Of a DNA stretch of 36,437 nt, positions 22,870 through 31,979 are shown piece after piece. Numbering within the stretch: the first letter of the stretch is position 1; each line of letters begins with the position of its first letter. Source of the DNA: Spirochaetaceae bacterium (GTDB taxonomy: Bacteria > Spirochaetota > Spirochaetia > SZUA-6 > Bin103); contig JAPPKD010000167.1 of NCBI GenBank assembly GCA_028820215.1, positions 1-36,437 of the forward strand. Reading direction: 5' to 3'. Below the pieces are notes generated by a model. The model worked only from the letters and a program-made list of their open reading frames with translations. It was not told where the DNA came from and searched no databases. Made by a program: the position numbers and the translations under genes.

Positions 22870-24186
22870 ATGGTGAATACGGGCACGGAGGGAGGAGATC
22901 TAACCCAGGAAGTAGGGGACAAGGAGCGGCGGCGGCAGCAGGCTCGCCGAGTGTTCAGCAGTGCGTCGCTGGCACTCGGAGCCCATGGCATCTCAAGAGG
23001 CGGCTTAGTCCTATCGTCGGTCGTGATGGCCCGGGGACTTGCCACAGAGGACTTCGCAGCCTACAGCTACTTCCGCGAAACGGTCCTGCTGATAGCGACG
23101 TATGCCGCGCTCGGGCTCGGAGTGACCGCAACGCGGTGCTTCGCCGCTGCGGAGGTCGATAGGCTGGACGGCGAGCACCCACTACCAGGATCGCTCTCGT
23201 CGTTGTCTCTTGTCGCCTCACTCTTGGCGTCATCGGTGGTAGTGGCGATCCCTGGCACGTGGATTACCGCGGAGTTTGCGATTCCGCGGTGGCTGCTAGC
23301 GACCGCTGTTGGGTTGGCGGCCTTCGAGGTGGTGCCGATCAACGCTGTGGTCGGCCTGGAGCGGTATCGCGCGGTCGTCTTGCTGGCGTTCATGTATGCG
23401 ATAGTGGTGGTCGCTACAGCATGGTGGTCCGTTACTCTCGGCGATGCGATCGTGGGCATGTGCGGTCTGATCGGGGGAAGCCTCGCGCAGGCGATGGGGT
23501 CCTATGTCGTAGTCCATCGGGCGATAGGGTGGCGGGCGATGACGGAGGGTGCGGTGCTGCGGCTCCGCAGTCTGCGCGGCGCGCTCCGAATTGCCGGTCC
23601 GATGTTCGCTACCTCCCTAATCGTGGTGACCGGAAATTGGCTTGTTGGACGCTTGATGCTTGAAGAGCCGGAAGGTGATCGCGTTTTCGCCCTCTACGCC
23701 GTGGGCAGGCAATGGTATGGGCTCGGATTGGTCATTCCGGCAATGGTATCGCGTGTACTCCTGCCGAGGCTCGTCCGGGTCAAGAGTAGCGGCGGCGAGG
23801 ACATGAGGGGATTGGTGAGGCTATCAACCGCTGTGGCGACGGTCTCGGCCATTATCGTTGCGGCAATCGTCGTCCCACTCGGGCCGTGGCTCGTGTCGTT
23901 CTACGGTCATCGCTACGCGGGAGCGACTTGGCTGATTGCAGCGTTCATGGCAGTAGCTGTCGTCACTTCTCCGGCCCGCGCTCTCAGTAACCCAATCTTG
24001 GCAAATGATGGCCAGTTGAGGCTATTGGCCCTCACCGGGGGATGGCTGATACTATTGCTTGGGGTTTCATGGTTGGCGCTTAGGAGTGGACTGGGCGTAT
24101 GGGCCGGAGCGTTGTCGCAGGCGGTGGCGATGGCGTACTTAGGGATAGCGGCCTACGTGTACTGTCGTAGGCGGCGGCTGATCTGA
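22870..24186 (+). CDS. Wzx-type polysaccharide flippase (MOP family)
   Basis: This 438-residue integral membrane protein has 12 or so hydrophobic segments and no soluble domain. A short hydrophilic start (~1-28) leads to GAHGISRGGLVLSSVVMARG and GLATEDFAAYSYFRETVLLI, the first two helices of polysaccharide-type MOP flippases. It would move undecaprenyl-linked repeat units from the cytoplasmic to the periplasmic face. It is slightly short for the family (usually ~420-500). It sits between a glycosyltransferase gene and a polymerase-like gene, the expected context. ATG is preceded by a GGAG. Confidence 0.85.
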   Translation: MVNTGTEGGDLTQEVGDKERRRQQARRVFSSASLALGAHGISRGGLVLSSVVMARGLATEDFAAYSYFRETVLLIATYAALGLGVTATRCFAAAEVDRLDGEHPLPGSLSSLSLVASLLASSVVVAIPGTWITAEFAIPRWLLATAVGLAAFEVVPINAVVGLERYRAVVLLAFMYAIVVVATAWWSVTLGDAIVGMCGLIGGSLAQAMGSYVVVHRAIGWRAMTEGAVLRLRSLRGALRIAGPMFATSLIVVTGNWLVGRLMLEEPEGDRVFALYAVGRQWYGLGLVIPAMVSRVLLPRLVRVKSSGGEDMRGLVRLSTAVATVSAIIVAAIVVPLGPWLVSFYGHRYAGATWLIAAFMAVAVVTSPARALSNPILANDGQLRLLALTGGWLILLLGVSWLALRSGLGVWAGALSQAVAMAYLGIAAYVYCRRRRLI

Positions 24187-24250
24187 GAATCGGTATCGAT
24201 AGGCGGATGCGGAGGGTTGTTATTCGGCCAGATGCAGTTCGGGAGGCATT

Positions 24251-25585
24251 GTGAACGTACGAATGCGGGTTGAGGCGGTCACCGTTCTCACGGCGGCCGC
24301 ACTTCGCGTGATGTCGGAAGAAACGGCAACGATCGGATACGTTTTGTTAGCTGGCTATGCGACCACCGGTCGGAGTCAGGCGATATACGCCTTCGTGATG
24401 TCGTGGCTTTTTGGAGCGCTTAACCCGGGGATGTTTCCGACGGTCGAAAACGCAACTGTACTACGATATCTTGTTATAGCGGGAGGTGTCGCGTCGATAG
24501 TCATTCAAGGAGCTTTTGCACGAAGGTGGAAACGAGATAGAATTTTCCGTATGACACTCCTGTTGGGCGTCTTTCTTGTAACCCACTCGATGCTGTTCAG
24601 CAATCAGCAGACGATATCGATCCTAAAGGCGATCCTGTGGGGAGTGACCATGGCGTCAATCATCGTCGCATGGGAGGACCTGTCAGTCGGGTCTCGATAC
24701 GTTCTCGCGCGGCGAATTTACCGTACCTTGATACTGATAGCGCTGGTGAGTGTTCCATTGATGCTATTGGACGTAGGCTACTTGCTCAACGACCGCGGAT
24801 TTCAGGGCGTTCTCAATCATCCTCAGGCTCTCGGGATTGTGATGGCGCTGCTTGGCGCATGGGCGATTCCATCGTGGCTCGCAGATCGACGACCGCGGTG
24901 GAGTCTCGCTGTCTCGGCTTTGGCAGTCTCCATGATCGTGCTGTCTGGCGCTCGGACGGGCGGATTCGCGTTGGCCATTGGCGTTACCGTTATGGTCATC
25001 GCACGTTCGCGGGGCCGCTTGGTCGCGCTGATCCGGTACGTAGTGAGATCTCGCGTCGTTCTACTTCTGGTAACGGTGGGCACGGTTTTCGTGCTGACGG
25101 GCGGGGTCCTTGAGTATATCGAGAAACGCCCAGAAATCACGGTGGATCGATCTACCGCGGCCGAGCTCTATGTCCGTTCGAGGGGCGTCTTGATCTTGCC
25201 GATGATACGAAACATACTTGAAGATCCGATTGTCGGAATAGGCTTTGGCGTGCCGTCCAGCCTAGAGGACGTCGCGAAGACTGACAAGCTCTTGGGCATT
25301 CCTACGTCGGCGGCGGTCGAGAAGGGCGTTATGCCTCTAGCGGTACTTGAGGAGGTTGGAGTAGTTGGGCTTGGCTTGGTGGGGATCTGGCTATGGATGG
25401 GCTTCACACGTAGCGTCCGCAATGGTCCCTCGGCTGTGGCCGTGATCGTGACGACTCTGGCCGTGAATTTCGGGGAGGCGATACTGTTCTCGCCTGGAGG
25501 AACGGGGTTGTTGTTCATGGTGGCGATTGGCTGGGCGATTTCTTGGTCTATGAGAGGACGCGCGATGGCGTTAGGGACAAGGTAG
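24251..25585 (+). CDS. Wzy/O-antigen-ligase-like membrane polymerase
   Basis: This 444-residue protein has ~11 hydrophobic helices and a large periplasmic loop (~275-365) containing LYVRSRGVLILPMIRNILED and PIVGIGFGV, the pattern of Wzy/WaaL-type proteins. The RxGG-like SGARTGGFALA on an earlier loop also fits. It would polymerise flipped repeat units on the periplasmic side. GTG start, 6 bases after GGGAGG. The 178 bases after it hold a weak hairpin (GAAGG/CCTTC near 25597-25621) and nothing else obvious. Confidence 0.8.
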   Translation: MNVRMRVEAVTVLTAAALRVMSEETATIGYVLLAGYATTGRSQAIYAFVMSWLFGALNPGMFPTVENATVLRYLVIAGGVASIVIQGAFARRWKRDRIFRMTLLLGVFLVTHSMLFSNQQTISILKAILWGVTMASIIVAWEDLSVGSRYVLARRIYRTLILIALVSVPLMLLDVGYLLNDRGFQGVLNHPQALGIVMALLGAWAIPSWLADRRPRWSLAVSALAVSMIVLSGARTGGFALAIGVTVMVIARSRGRLVALIRYVVRSRVVLLLVTVGTVFVLTGGVLEYIEKRPEITVDRSTAAELYVRSRGVLILPMIRNILEDPIVGIGFGVPSSLEDVAKTDKLLGIPTSAAVEKGVMPLAVLEEVGVVGLGLVGIWLWMGFTRSVRNGPSAVAVIVTTLAVNFGEAILFSPGGTGLLFMVAIGWAISWSMRGRAMALGTR

Positions 25586-25763
25586 ATTTGACGCGGGGAA
25601 GGCGCTACCCGCCGGGCCTTCGAGATCGGGGCGTAGTGGCGTGAACATTCATTCGCTGCCGTAATAGAAGCGGTTGCGGCAACATCAGACGCGGCGTCGT
25701 CGGGTGGATGAACCGGGGTGAATGGAGCGGGTGAAGCCTTAGGAATCTAGAGAAGTCGGCAGT

Positions 25764-27941
25764 ATGAAGCAGATTTTGCAGTCACAGCGGAAGGGTGAGT
25801 TGTGGCTGGCGGAGGTGGCGGCGCCGGCGTGTGGAGTGGGCGGCGTGCTGGTGAGTACGCAGTGCAGCGTGATCTCGGCTGGTACCGAGAGGATGCTGTT
25901 GGAGTTGGGGAAGAAGAACCTGCTGGGTAAGGCGCGGGCGCGGCCGGATTTGGCGAGAAAGATGGTGCGCACGGTGCGCGAGCGGGGCGTCAAGGCGACG
26001 GCCGAACAGGTGTTCGCGAAGCTCGACGAAGCGGCCCCACTTGGCTATTCCGCGTCTGGAGAGGTGATCGAGGCGGGGAGGGGCGCCGCCGGGCTGGAGC
26101 CGGGGGACCGCGTGGCGATCGCCGGGGCGGGGTACGCCAACCATGCGGAGCTCAATTTCGTGCCGCGGAACCTGTGCGCGAAGATTCCCGCTGGCGTGTC
26201 GTACGCGGATGCGGCGTTTGCGACTGTGGGGGCGATCGCGCTGCAGGGGGTGAGGCGGGCGCAGCCTCTGATCGGCGAACGGGTCGTGGTCGTCGGTCTG
26301 GGACTGATCGGGTTGTTGACTGTACAGATCCTGAAAGCGAACGGCTGCGCCGTGCTGGGCGTCGACCCGGACGAGGAGCGCGCGGCGCTCGCTGCCACGC
26401 TGGGCTCCGACGTGGCGGTTAGCTCGGGCGCCGAGACGGCCTGCGCGACCTTCACCGGAGGATACGGGGCGGACGCGGTCATCATCGCCGCAGCGACGCC
26501 CAGCAGCGAGCCGATCGAGCAGGCGGCAGAGCTGTCGCGCCACAAGGGACGAGTAGTCGCCGTCGGGCTGGTAGGCATGCAGGTGCCGCGTGGCGCGTTC
26601 TACCGCAAGGAGCTCGATCTGCGGTTGGCCATGTCTTACGGCCCCGGACGCTACGACCCCGACTACGAGGAGCGGGGCAACGACTATCCGTTCCCATACG
26701 TGCGCTTCACCGAGCAGCGCAACCTGGAGAGCTTTCTCTATCTCGTGCAGCAGAAGCGCGTGACGCCATCGGCGCTGGTCACCCACCGGCTGCCGTTCTC
26801 GGATGCGCTGGATGCCTATGCGTTGATCGAAGGCACGCTGCCAGCGGAAAGCACGATGGTCCGAAAGTACCTGGGCATCGTCCTGGAATATCCAGACGAC
26901 GCCCGACCGGAGAGGACGGTGCATCGTACGGAGGACCACACCGCTCGGTCGCGGGAGGGCGATGTCGGTGTCGGTTTCATCGGCGCCGGTGCCTTTGCCC
27001 GCGGCGTCCTGTTGCCGCAGATCGTGAAGGCGGGCGGTTCTCGGCTGACTGCGGTCTGCACGAACACCGGCAGAAGCGCCGTGCAAACGGCGGAGCGGTT
27101 CGGATTCGCCGTCGCAACGACCGATGCCACGCAGGTGCTGGAGCACTCCGATACCGAGGCAGTGTTCATCGCCACCCGGCACGGCAGCCACGCCGCGCTC
27201 GTGACGGCGGCGTTGCGGGCCGGGAAGCACGTCTTCGTGGAGAAGCCCCTGTGCCTCGATGACGCCGGACTCGACGAGGTGGAGAGCGCCCTGCAGGACG
27301 CGCGAGGGGACGGGTTCGAGCCTTGTCTGATGGTGGGGTTCAACCGCCGGTTCTCCACTCATGCCGGCGCGCTGCAAGCCGCGTTTCGAGGTCGAGGGAC
27401 TCCCATGGTCGTGAACTACCGGGTCAACGCCGGCGTGGTGCCGGCCGAGAGTTGGTTGCACGATCCCGAGGAGGGAGGAGGACGCATCATCGGCGAATGC
27501 TGCCACTTCGTGGACTTCTGCGCCGCCCTGATCGGCAGCGATCCGGTCTCGGTCGTGGCCACCAGCATCGCCTCCGACGCCCGGGACGTGGTTCCCCGGG
27601 ACTCCTCCGTGATCACGATCCGGTATGCGGACGGCTCGCTGGCGACGATCCAGTATCTGGCTCTGGGGCACCGCGCCTTGACCAAGGAACGGTGCGAGGT
27701 GTTCGCGGACGGCAGGAGCGCGGTCATGGACGACTTTCGCACCACCCGCTTCCACGGCGGGGGGCGGCGGCTGCGCGGCAAGCAGGCCAAGGGGTTCGCC
27801 GAGGAGATCGATGCCTTCCTGAGCGTGTGCCGTGACGGCGGTCCGTGGCCGATTCCCTGGTCCGGTATCGCCGCCACCCACCGCGTGTGCTTCGGGGCCG
27901 TGCGCAGCCTGGAAACCGGCACGATGGTCGACGTGGGGTGA
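25764..27941 (+). CDS. Fused zinc-type alcohol dehydrogenase / Gfo-Idh-MocA oxidoreductase
   Basis: This 725-residue two-domain protein. The N-terminal half (~1-370) is a medium-chain dehydrogenase: LGYSASGEVIEAG, PGDRVAIAGAGYANHAEL and the NAD-binding GERVVVVGLGLIGLLTVQIL. The C-terminal half (from ~400) is a Gfo/Idh/MocA enzyme: VGVGFIGAGAFARGVLLPQI, HVFVEKPLCLDD (~490) and the GGGRIIGECCHFVDF active-site helix. Such fusions are regularly found beside heparinase II/III family genes in polysaccharide loci and presumably modify a sugar nucleotide or uronate. Here that neighbour is present but separated by an inserted two-gene HEPN module. GC-rich again, unlike the genes just upstream. Confidence 0.88.
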   Translation: MKQILQSQRKGELWLAEVAAPACGVGGVLVSTQCSVISAGTERMLLELGKKNLLGKARARPDLARKMVRTVRERGVKATAEQVFAKLDEAAPLGYSASGEVIEAGRGAAGLEPGDRVAIAGAGYANHAELNFVPRNLCAKIPAGVSYADAAFATVGAIALQGVRRAQPLIGERVVVVGLGLIGLLTVQILKANGCAVLGVDPDEERAALAATLGSDVAVSSGAETACATFTGGYGADAVIIAAATPSSEPIEQAAELSRHKGRVVAVGLVGMQVPRGAFYRKELDLRLAMSYGPGRYDPDYEERGNDYPFPYVRFTEQRNLESFLYLVQQKRVTPSALVTHRLPFSDALDAYALIEGTLPAESTMVRKYLGIVLEYPDDARPERTVHRTEDHTARSREGDVGVGFIGAGAFARGVLLPQIVKAGGSRLTAVCTNTGRSAVQTAERFGFAVATTDATQVLEHSDTEAVFIATRHGSHAALVTAALRAGKHVFVEKPLCLDDAGLDEVESALQDARGDGFEPCLMVGFNRRFSTHAGALQAAFRGRGTPMVVNYRVNAGVVPAESWLHDPEEGGGRIIGECCHFVDFCAALIGSDPVSVVATSIASDARDVVPRDSSVITIRYADGSLATIQYLALGHRALTKERCEVFADGRSAVMDDFRTTRFHGGGRRLRGKQAKGFAEEIDAFLSVCRDGGPWPIPWSGIAATHRVCFGAVRSLETGTMVDVG

Positions 27942-28023
27942 GTGCTCCGATTCGGAGGTCAAGTGGCCTCTCCAATTGACAGATTCTCCCGGGCGATAGA
28001 CCATGAGCTACGGAGATCAGAGA

Positions 28024-28362
28024 ATGGACGAGGTACTCCTGTCGCAAGCTGAGAGAGTGACGAGAAGCCTGCTTGAGACCCACTTTGGGGGCGGGGCATC
28101 GTTTCCCCGAATATCGGCGCAGAGACGGACGAGCATGGACGACTCCGAGTACGTAGAAATAAGGGTCATATTCGATGGAGACGCGAGCATCATTGATGAT
28201 CCTCTATGGTACGACCATGAATGGCATGCGAAGGTCGATCGTTTGTTTGGAGAAGGCTCTCTAGTGATCTACCGATTGGACAAGGCCACCTATACCGCGA
28301 CCGACAGGCGATATCTCGATAAGCGTATAGAGGAACTCTCCGAGAAGCTGTGCAAGGCGTGA
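28024..28362 (+). CDS. Small partner protein of HEPN gene (unknown family)
   Basis: This 112-residue protein is predicted mixed alpha/beta: helix AERVTRSLLETHFG, strands YVEIRVIFDGD and GSLVIYRLD, final helix DKRIEELSEKL. ATG at 28024 is preferred over ATG at 28003, because a GGAG stands 8 bases before it. The stop overlaps the GTG of the HEPN gene (GTGA), a tight coupling typical of toxin-antitoxin pairs. From memory, similar short proteins precede this type of HEPN gene in other genomes, but no domain name can be given. Antitoxin role is inference. Less GC-rich than its neighbours. Confidence 0.65.
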   Translation: MDEVLLSQAERVTRSLLETHFGGGASFPRISAQRRTSMDDSEYVEIRVIFDGDASIIDDPLWYDHEWHAKVDRLFGEGSLVIYRLDKATYTATDRRYLDKRIEELSEKLCKA

Positions 28363-28898
28363 ATCCTGTACACCTGCTGGCGGCCGCGCTCGTGCTGACG
28401 AAACATGATGCGTACGGCCGGCCCCGCCAAGCTTATCTCAGAAGAGCAATGAGCACGACGTATTATGCGATGTTTCATTGTCTTTCGTCGTCAAATGCGG
28501 ACGTGCTTGTAGGAGGCTCTCGGCGCACTTCTGAAGCTTGGATGTCAGCCTATAGGGCGCTTGACCATGGTCCAACGTACAGGCGCTGCGATAGTTCATC
28601 GGTAGCGACGTTTCCTGCAGAGATACGGCGCTTTGCGGCAGCGTTGCGGACATTGAAAGAGTCCCGAGAGGATGCTGACTACAATCCCGCAGCAAAATTC
28701 AGCCGCTTCGATGTCTATCAACATGTACTTGATGCGTTTAGCGCCATAGAAAATTTCCGACAGCTTTCCCGCTTTGCAGCGCCGACAGTTCGCCGTGCAC
28801 GTTCTTCTCCAGAAGAGAACTCAATAGACCGATTGTTGCTTTCGCTTCCAGACGCGCAGTCCGGCAGGCGAGCATTCGTGGGACGCCTGAGATGCTGA
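28359..28898 (+). CDS. HEPN-domain protein (putative toxin)
   Basis: This 179-residue protein has an N-terminal helical bundle with YLRRAMSTTYYAMFHCLSSS, the (R/K)xAxSxxYYAxFH signature of HEPN proteins. A second helix pair contains REDADYNPAAKFSRFDVYQH, where R103-x4-Y108 takes the place of the R-x4-6-H RNase motif. GTG at 28359 overlaps the upstream stop; the open frame begins at an earlier codon that lies inside the upstream gene. The last ~40 residues (RSSPEENSIDRLL onward) are less regular, and the end RRAFVGRL is family-like. RNase or RNA-binding role, cytoplasmic, is inferred from the fold. Confidence 0.7.
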   Translation: MNPVHLLAAALVLTKHDAYGRPRQAYLRRAMSTTYYAMFHCLSSSNADVLVGGSRRTSEAWMSAYRALDHGPTYRRCDSSSVATFPAEIRRFAAALRTLKESREDADYNPAAKFSRFDVYQHVLDAFSAIENFRQLSRFAAPTVRRARSSPEENSIDRLLLSLPDAQSGRRAFVGRLRC

Positions 28899-28980
28899 CG
28901 GCGCTGAGCTCCCGCAGGACGATCCGGCAGGACTCCCGCTGCGACCCGGCCAGAGTGTCGGAACGCACACGCAAAGTTGG

Positions 28981-30636
28981 ATGAGTCTTGCCGCTGCCGG
29001 GCGCCATCTGCGGACGATTTGTCATCTGCGTCCGCGGCAGATGGGCTCTCAGGTGGTCCACCGGCTGCGGCGTAATCGGTCCGGACCCCGCCGTGCCCCG
29101 GTGCCTGAGCGAATGCCCGAGATCCACTGGGCGGACGACGTGAGCGTTCCATCGCTTCCAGCCGCCGGGGCGCACGACCGCGCGGAGCTCCTCGCGGGCT
29201 CGGTGACGTTCCAGAACCGGACCGAGGCCTTGGGATTTCCCCCGGACTGGGGCGTCACGGCGCTGCCGCTGCTATGGCGCTATCACTTGCACTACCACGA
29301 CTTCCTTTGGTCCCTGGAGTTCGCTGATGCGCGCCGGGCAGCGCTTCACTGGATCGAGCATCACGGTCCGGGCCGTGGGCAGGTCGGCTGGGAGCCGTAT
29401 CCGACATCACTGCGACTCGCCAACTGGTGCGCGCTCTTCCTGGGTCTCCACCGGGAGCGGACGCTGGCGGACGGCGTGTTCGCCGCAGCGCTCTGGTCGA
29501 GCGTCCGCGGGCAGGCGAACCACCTGCGACGCCGTCTGGAGTGGCATCTGCTCGGCAATCACCTGTTCGAGAACGGGGTCGCTTTGGCGGTGGCCGGGAG
29601 TTGGTTCGCCCATCCGGAGGCGACCTCGTGGCTGCAAACCGGCGTCAGGGTGCTGGAGCGGGAGCTGCCCGAGCAGGTGCTGGCGGACGGCGGGCACTTC
29701 GAGCGGTCTCCGATGTACCAGCAGCGCGTCCTGCACGGGCTGAGGCTACTCGCTGCCACGCGGAACGGCGATCTCCAACGCTTGGTGCGACCGTATATCG
29801 AGCGCGTGGAAGCCGCGCTGACCAGTCTCTGCCATCCCGATGGCGGAATCGCGCTCCTGAACGACAGCGCGCTGGAGGAAGACACGCATCGAGGAAACTC
29901 CACTCAGTACACCCCGGAGCCGCCGGTTGGCCCGTTCGCGCTCGTCGACAGCGGCTACTACGGCGCGCGAACGTCGGACGGCCACTACGTGGTGTGCGAC
30001 GCGGGTCCGATCGGTCCAGATTACCAGCCTGGCCACGGGCATGCCGACCTGCTGTCGTTAGAGCTGTCCCTGCGCGGCGCCAGAGTGATCGTCGACAGCG
30101 GTGTCTCCACCTACGAGGCGGGCGCGATGCGCGACTACTGCCGCTCCACGCGCGCGCACAACACGGTGGAAATCGAAGGGCAGAATCAGGTCGAGGTGTG
30201 GGCGGCGTTCCGGGTGGGACGGCGGTGCGCGCCGCGGGACGTGGAGTGGCAGGAGTTCCCGGACGGATTCCTGCTGTCGGCGCGGCATGACGGATACCGC
30301 CGTCTGCCGGGGCGGCCGACGCATGCCAGGACCTTTCGCTGGCACGCCGGCGGGCGACTCGAAATCTCCGACAGCGTCGAGTCGACGCGACCCGTGCGTT
30401 CGGTGGCGCGCGTGCATTTCCACCCGGACTGCCGGATCGAGGAGGTGAACGGCGATGCCTGTACGGTAGGCACTCCCGGCGGGAGGATTCGGGTCGACTG
30501 GTCGGGATGGGCGGACGTGGCGGAAGACGACTCGGTCTACTGCCCGCAGTTCGGGGTCGAGATTCCCAATCCCTGCCTTCGGTTCTCCAGCGCGGTCGCC
30601 AGCCTTCGCGCCGCTGTCAGCATTTCGGTTCAGTAA
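28981..30636 (+). CDS. Heparinase II/III family protein
   Basis: This 551-residue protein has an N-terminal alpha/alpha toroid (~80-300), with WRYHLHYHDFLWSLEF, GWEPYPTSLRLANW and LLGNHLFENGVALA (~190). The C-terminal beta-sandwich has GPDYQPGHGHADLLSLELSL (~350) and STRAHNTVEIEGQNQVEVW. In polysaccharide lyases of this fold the catalytic residues lie in the NHxxEN and GHxHxD-like blocks, both present. No signal peptide is seen, so it may act in the cytoplasm on precursor glycans, as proposed for such genes in synthesis loci. The start lacks a clear ribosome site. Its stop directly abuts the next GTG start. Confidence 0.88.
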   Translation: MSLAAAGRHLRTICHLRPRQMGSQVVHRLRRNRSGPRRAPVPERMPEIHWADDVSVPSLPAAGAHDRAELLAGSVTFQNRTEALGFPPDWGVTALPLLWRYHLHYHDFLWSLEFADARRAALHWIEHHGPGRGQVGWEPYPTSLRLANWCALFLGLHRERTLADGVFAAALWSSVRGQANHLRRRLEWHLLGNHLFENGVALAVAGSWFAHPEATSWLQTGVRVLERELPEQVLADGGHFERSPMYQQRVLHGLRLLAATRNGDLQRLVRPYIERVEAALTSLCHPDGGIALLNDSALEEDTHRGNSTQYTPEPPVGPFALVDSGYYGARTSDGHYVVCDAGPIGPDYQPGHGHADLLSLELSLRGARVIVDSGVSTYEAGAMRDYCRSTRAHNTVEIEGQNQVEVWAAFRVGRRCAPRDVEWQEFPDGFLLSARHDGYRRLPGRPTHARTFRWHAGGRLEISDSVESTRPVRSVARVHFHPDCRIEEVNGDACTVGTPGGRIRVDWSGWADVAEDDSVYCPQFGVEIPNPCLRFSSAVASLRAAVSISVQ

Positions 30637-31875
30637 GTGCGCATCCTCTTCCTCTCTCACTACTTCCCGCCGGAGCGGAATGCGCCGGCATCCCGAACCT
30701 TTGCCCACTGCAGGCGGTGGGCTGCCGCCGGCCATGCCGTCACGGTCGTGACGTGCGCGCCGCACCATCCGCGCGACGCGCTCTATCCCGGGTATCGCAA
30801 CGCGCTGCGGCAGATCGAGTACGTCGACGGTATTCGCGTGGTGCGCTGCCTCACGTTGCTGGCCGCCAACGAAGGGACGTGGAAGCGGAGTGCGAGCTTC
30901 CTCTTCTACCTGGTGTCGGCGGTCTGCTGCGCGATGCTTGAGGAGCGGCCGGATATTGTCATCGCCACGTCGCCGCAGTTCTTCTGCGGATGGGCCGGCG
31001 TGGTGCTCGGCACGCTGCGACGCCGGCCTGTGCTGATCGAGATCCGGGATCTGTGGCCGGAGTCGATCGCAGCCGTCGGCGCGCTGCACGCTCGCCTGGT
31101 ACTGAAGGCCCTGGAGAACCTGGAACGAGGGATGTACCGGGCGGCGAGCCACATCGTCACGCTGGGAGATGGGTATCGGGACGGACTGATTCAACGCGGG
31201 GTCGCCGCGGAGCGCATTTCCGTGGTGATGAACGGTGTGGATGGGGACCTGTTCGTGCCCGCCGAACGGGATCAGCGACTCGCGGATCGGTTGGGCGTCG
31301 CCGGCCGGTTCTGCGTCACCTACTGCGGCACGATCGGCCTGGCACATGGCCTGGAGGTGGTGCTGAGGGCTGCGAAACTCCTGCTGGATCGCAGCCGCTC
31401 CGACGTCGTGTTCCTGCTGGTCGGTGACGGTGCCCGGCTGGGCGCGCTGCGCGAGCAAGCGCTGCGGAGCGGTCTGGACAACGTGGTGTTCGCGGGAGCG
31501 CTCGACCGCGGTGAGATCCCCGCGCTCCTTTCGGTGTCTGACGCCTGTCTGGTCCATCTCCGCAAGGCAAGGACGTTCGCCACCGTGATGCCGTCGAAGA
31601 TCTTCGAGTCCGCGGCGATGGCGCGTCCGATCATTCTGGGTGTGCAGGGATTCGCTCGTGAGTTCATCGCGAAAGCCGGGTGCGGCATCTGCGTCGAGCC
31701 GGAGAACGAAGAGGAACTTGTCGATGCGGCAGTGCGACTGGCCGACGACGCCGAGCTGAGAAACAGACTCGGAGCCGCCGGGAGGGAATACGTGACCGGG
31801 CGATTCGAACGCGACCGGCTTGCGGAGCGTTACCTCGGGATCATCGAACGGGTTATGGACCGGGCCGCATGCTGA
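30637..31875 (+). CDS. WbuB-like GT4 glycosyltransferase
   Basis: This 412-residue GT-B glycosyltransferase begins MRILFLSHYFPPERNAPASR, a typical start of WbuB/WcaI-like enzymes that often handle N-acetylated amino sugars. Other blocks are IEIRDLWPESIAAVGAL, RISVVMNGVDGDLF, FCVTYCGTIGLAHGLEVVL, VVFLLVGDGARLGAL and TVMPSKIFESAAMARPIILG. GTG follows the heparinase-family stop with no gap, so translation is coupled. Together with wecB and wecC downstream it suggests a ManNAc or ManNAcA transfer step, which is inference. Confidence 0.88.
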   Translation: MRILFLSHYFPPERNAPASRTFAHCRRWAAAGHAVTVVTCAPHHPRDALYPGYRNALRQIEYVDGIRVVRCLTLLAANEGTWKRSASFLFYLVSAVCCAMLEERPDIVIATSPQFFCGWAGVVLGTLRRRPVLIEIRDLWPESIAAVGALHARLVLKALENLERGMYRAASHIVTLGDGYRDGLIQRGVAAERISVVMNGVDGDLFVPAERDQRLADRLGVAGRFCVTYCGTIGLAHGLEVVLRAAKLLLDRSRSDVVFLLVGDGARLGALREQALRSGLDNVVFAGALDRGEIPALLSVSDACLVHLRKARTFATVMPSKIFESAAMARPIILGVQGFAREFIAKAGCGICVEPENEEELVDAAVRLADDAELRNRLGAAGREYVTGRFERDRLAERYLGIIERVMDRAAC

Positions 31876-31979
31876 GGGCTGCGTGGCGGCCGTTTGTCGG
31901 CGCGCCGGTGGTCGTGCTATTCAGTTGCCGGCGGCGCGGACCCGCCACGCGATCTCCTCTTTGAACCGAACCTGTTCCC

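Noticed and set aside
25782..28004. 740-residue minus-strand open frame
   Set aside because: Antisense of the fused oxidoreductase, whose both halves show strong family motifs.
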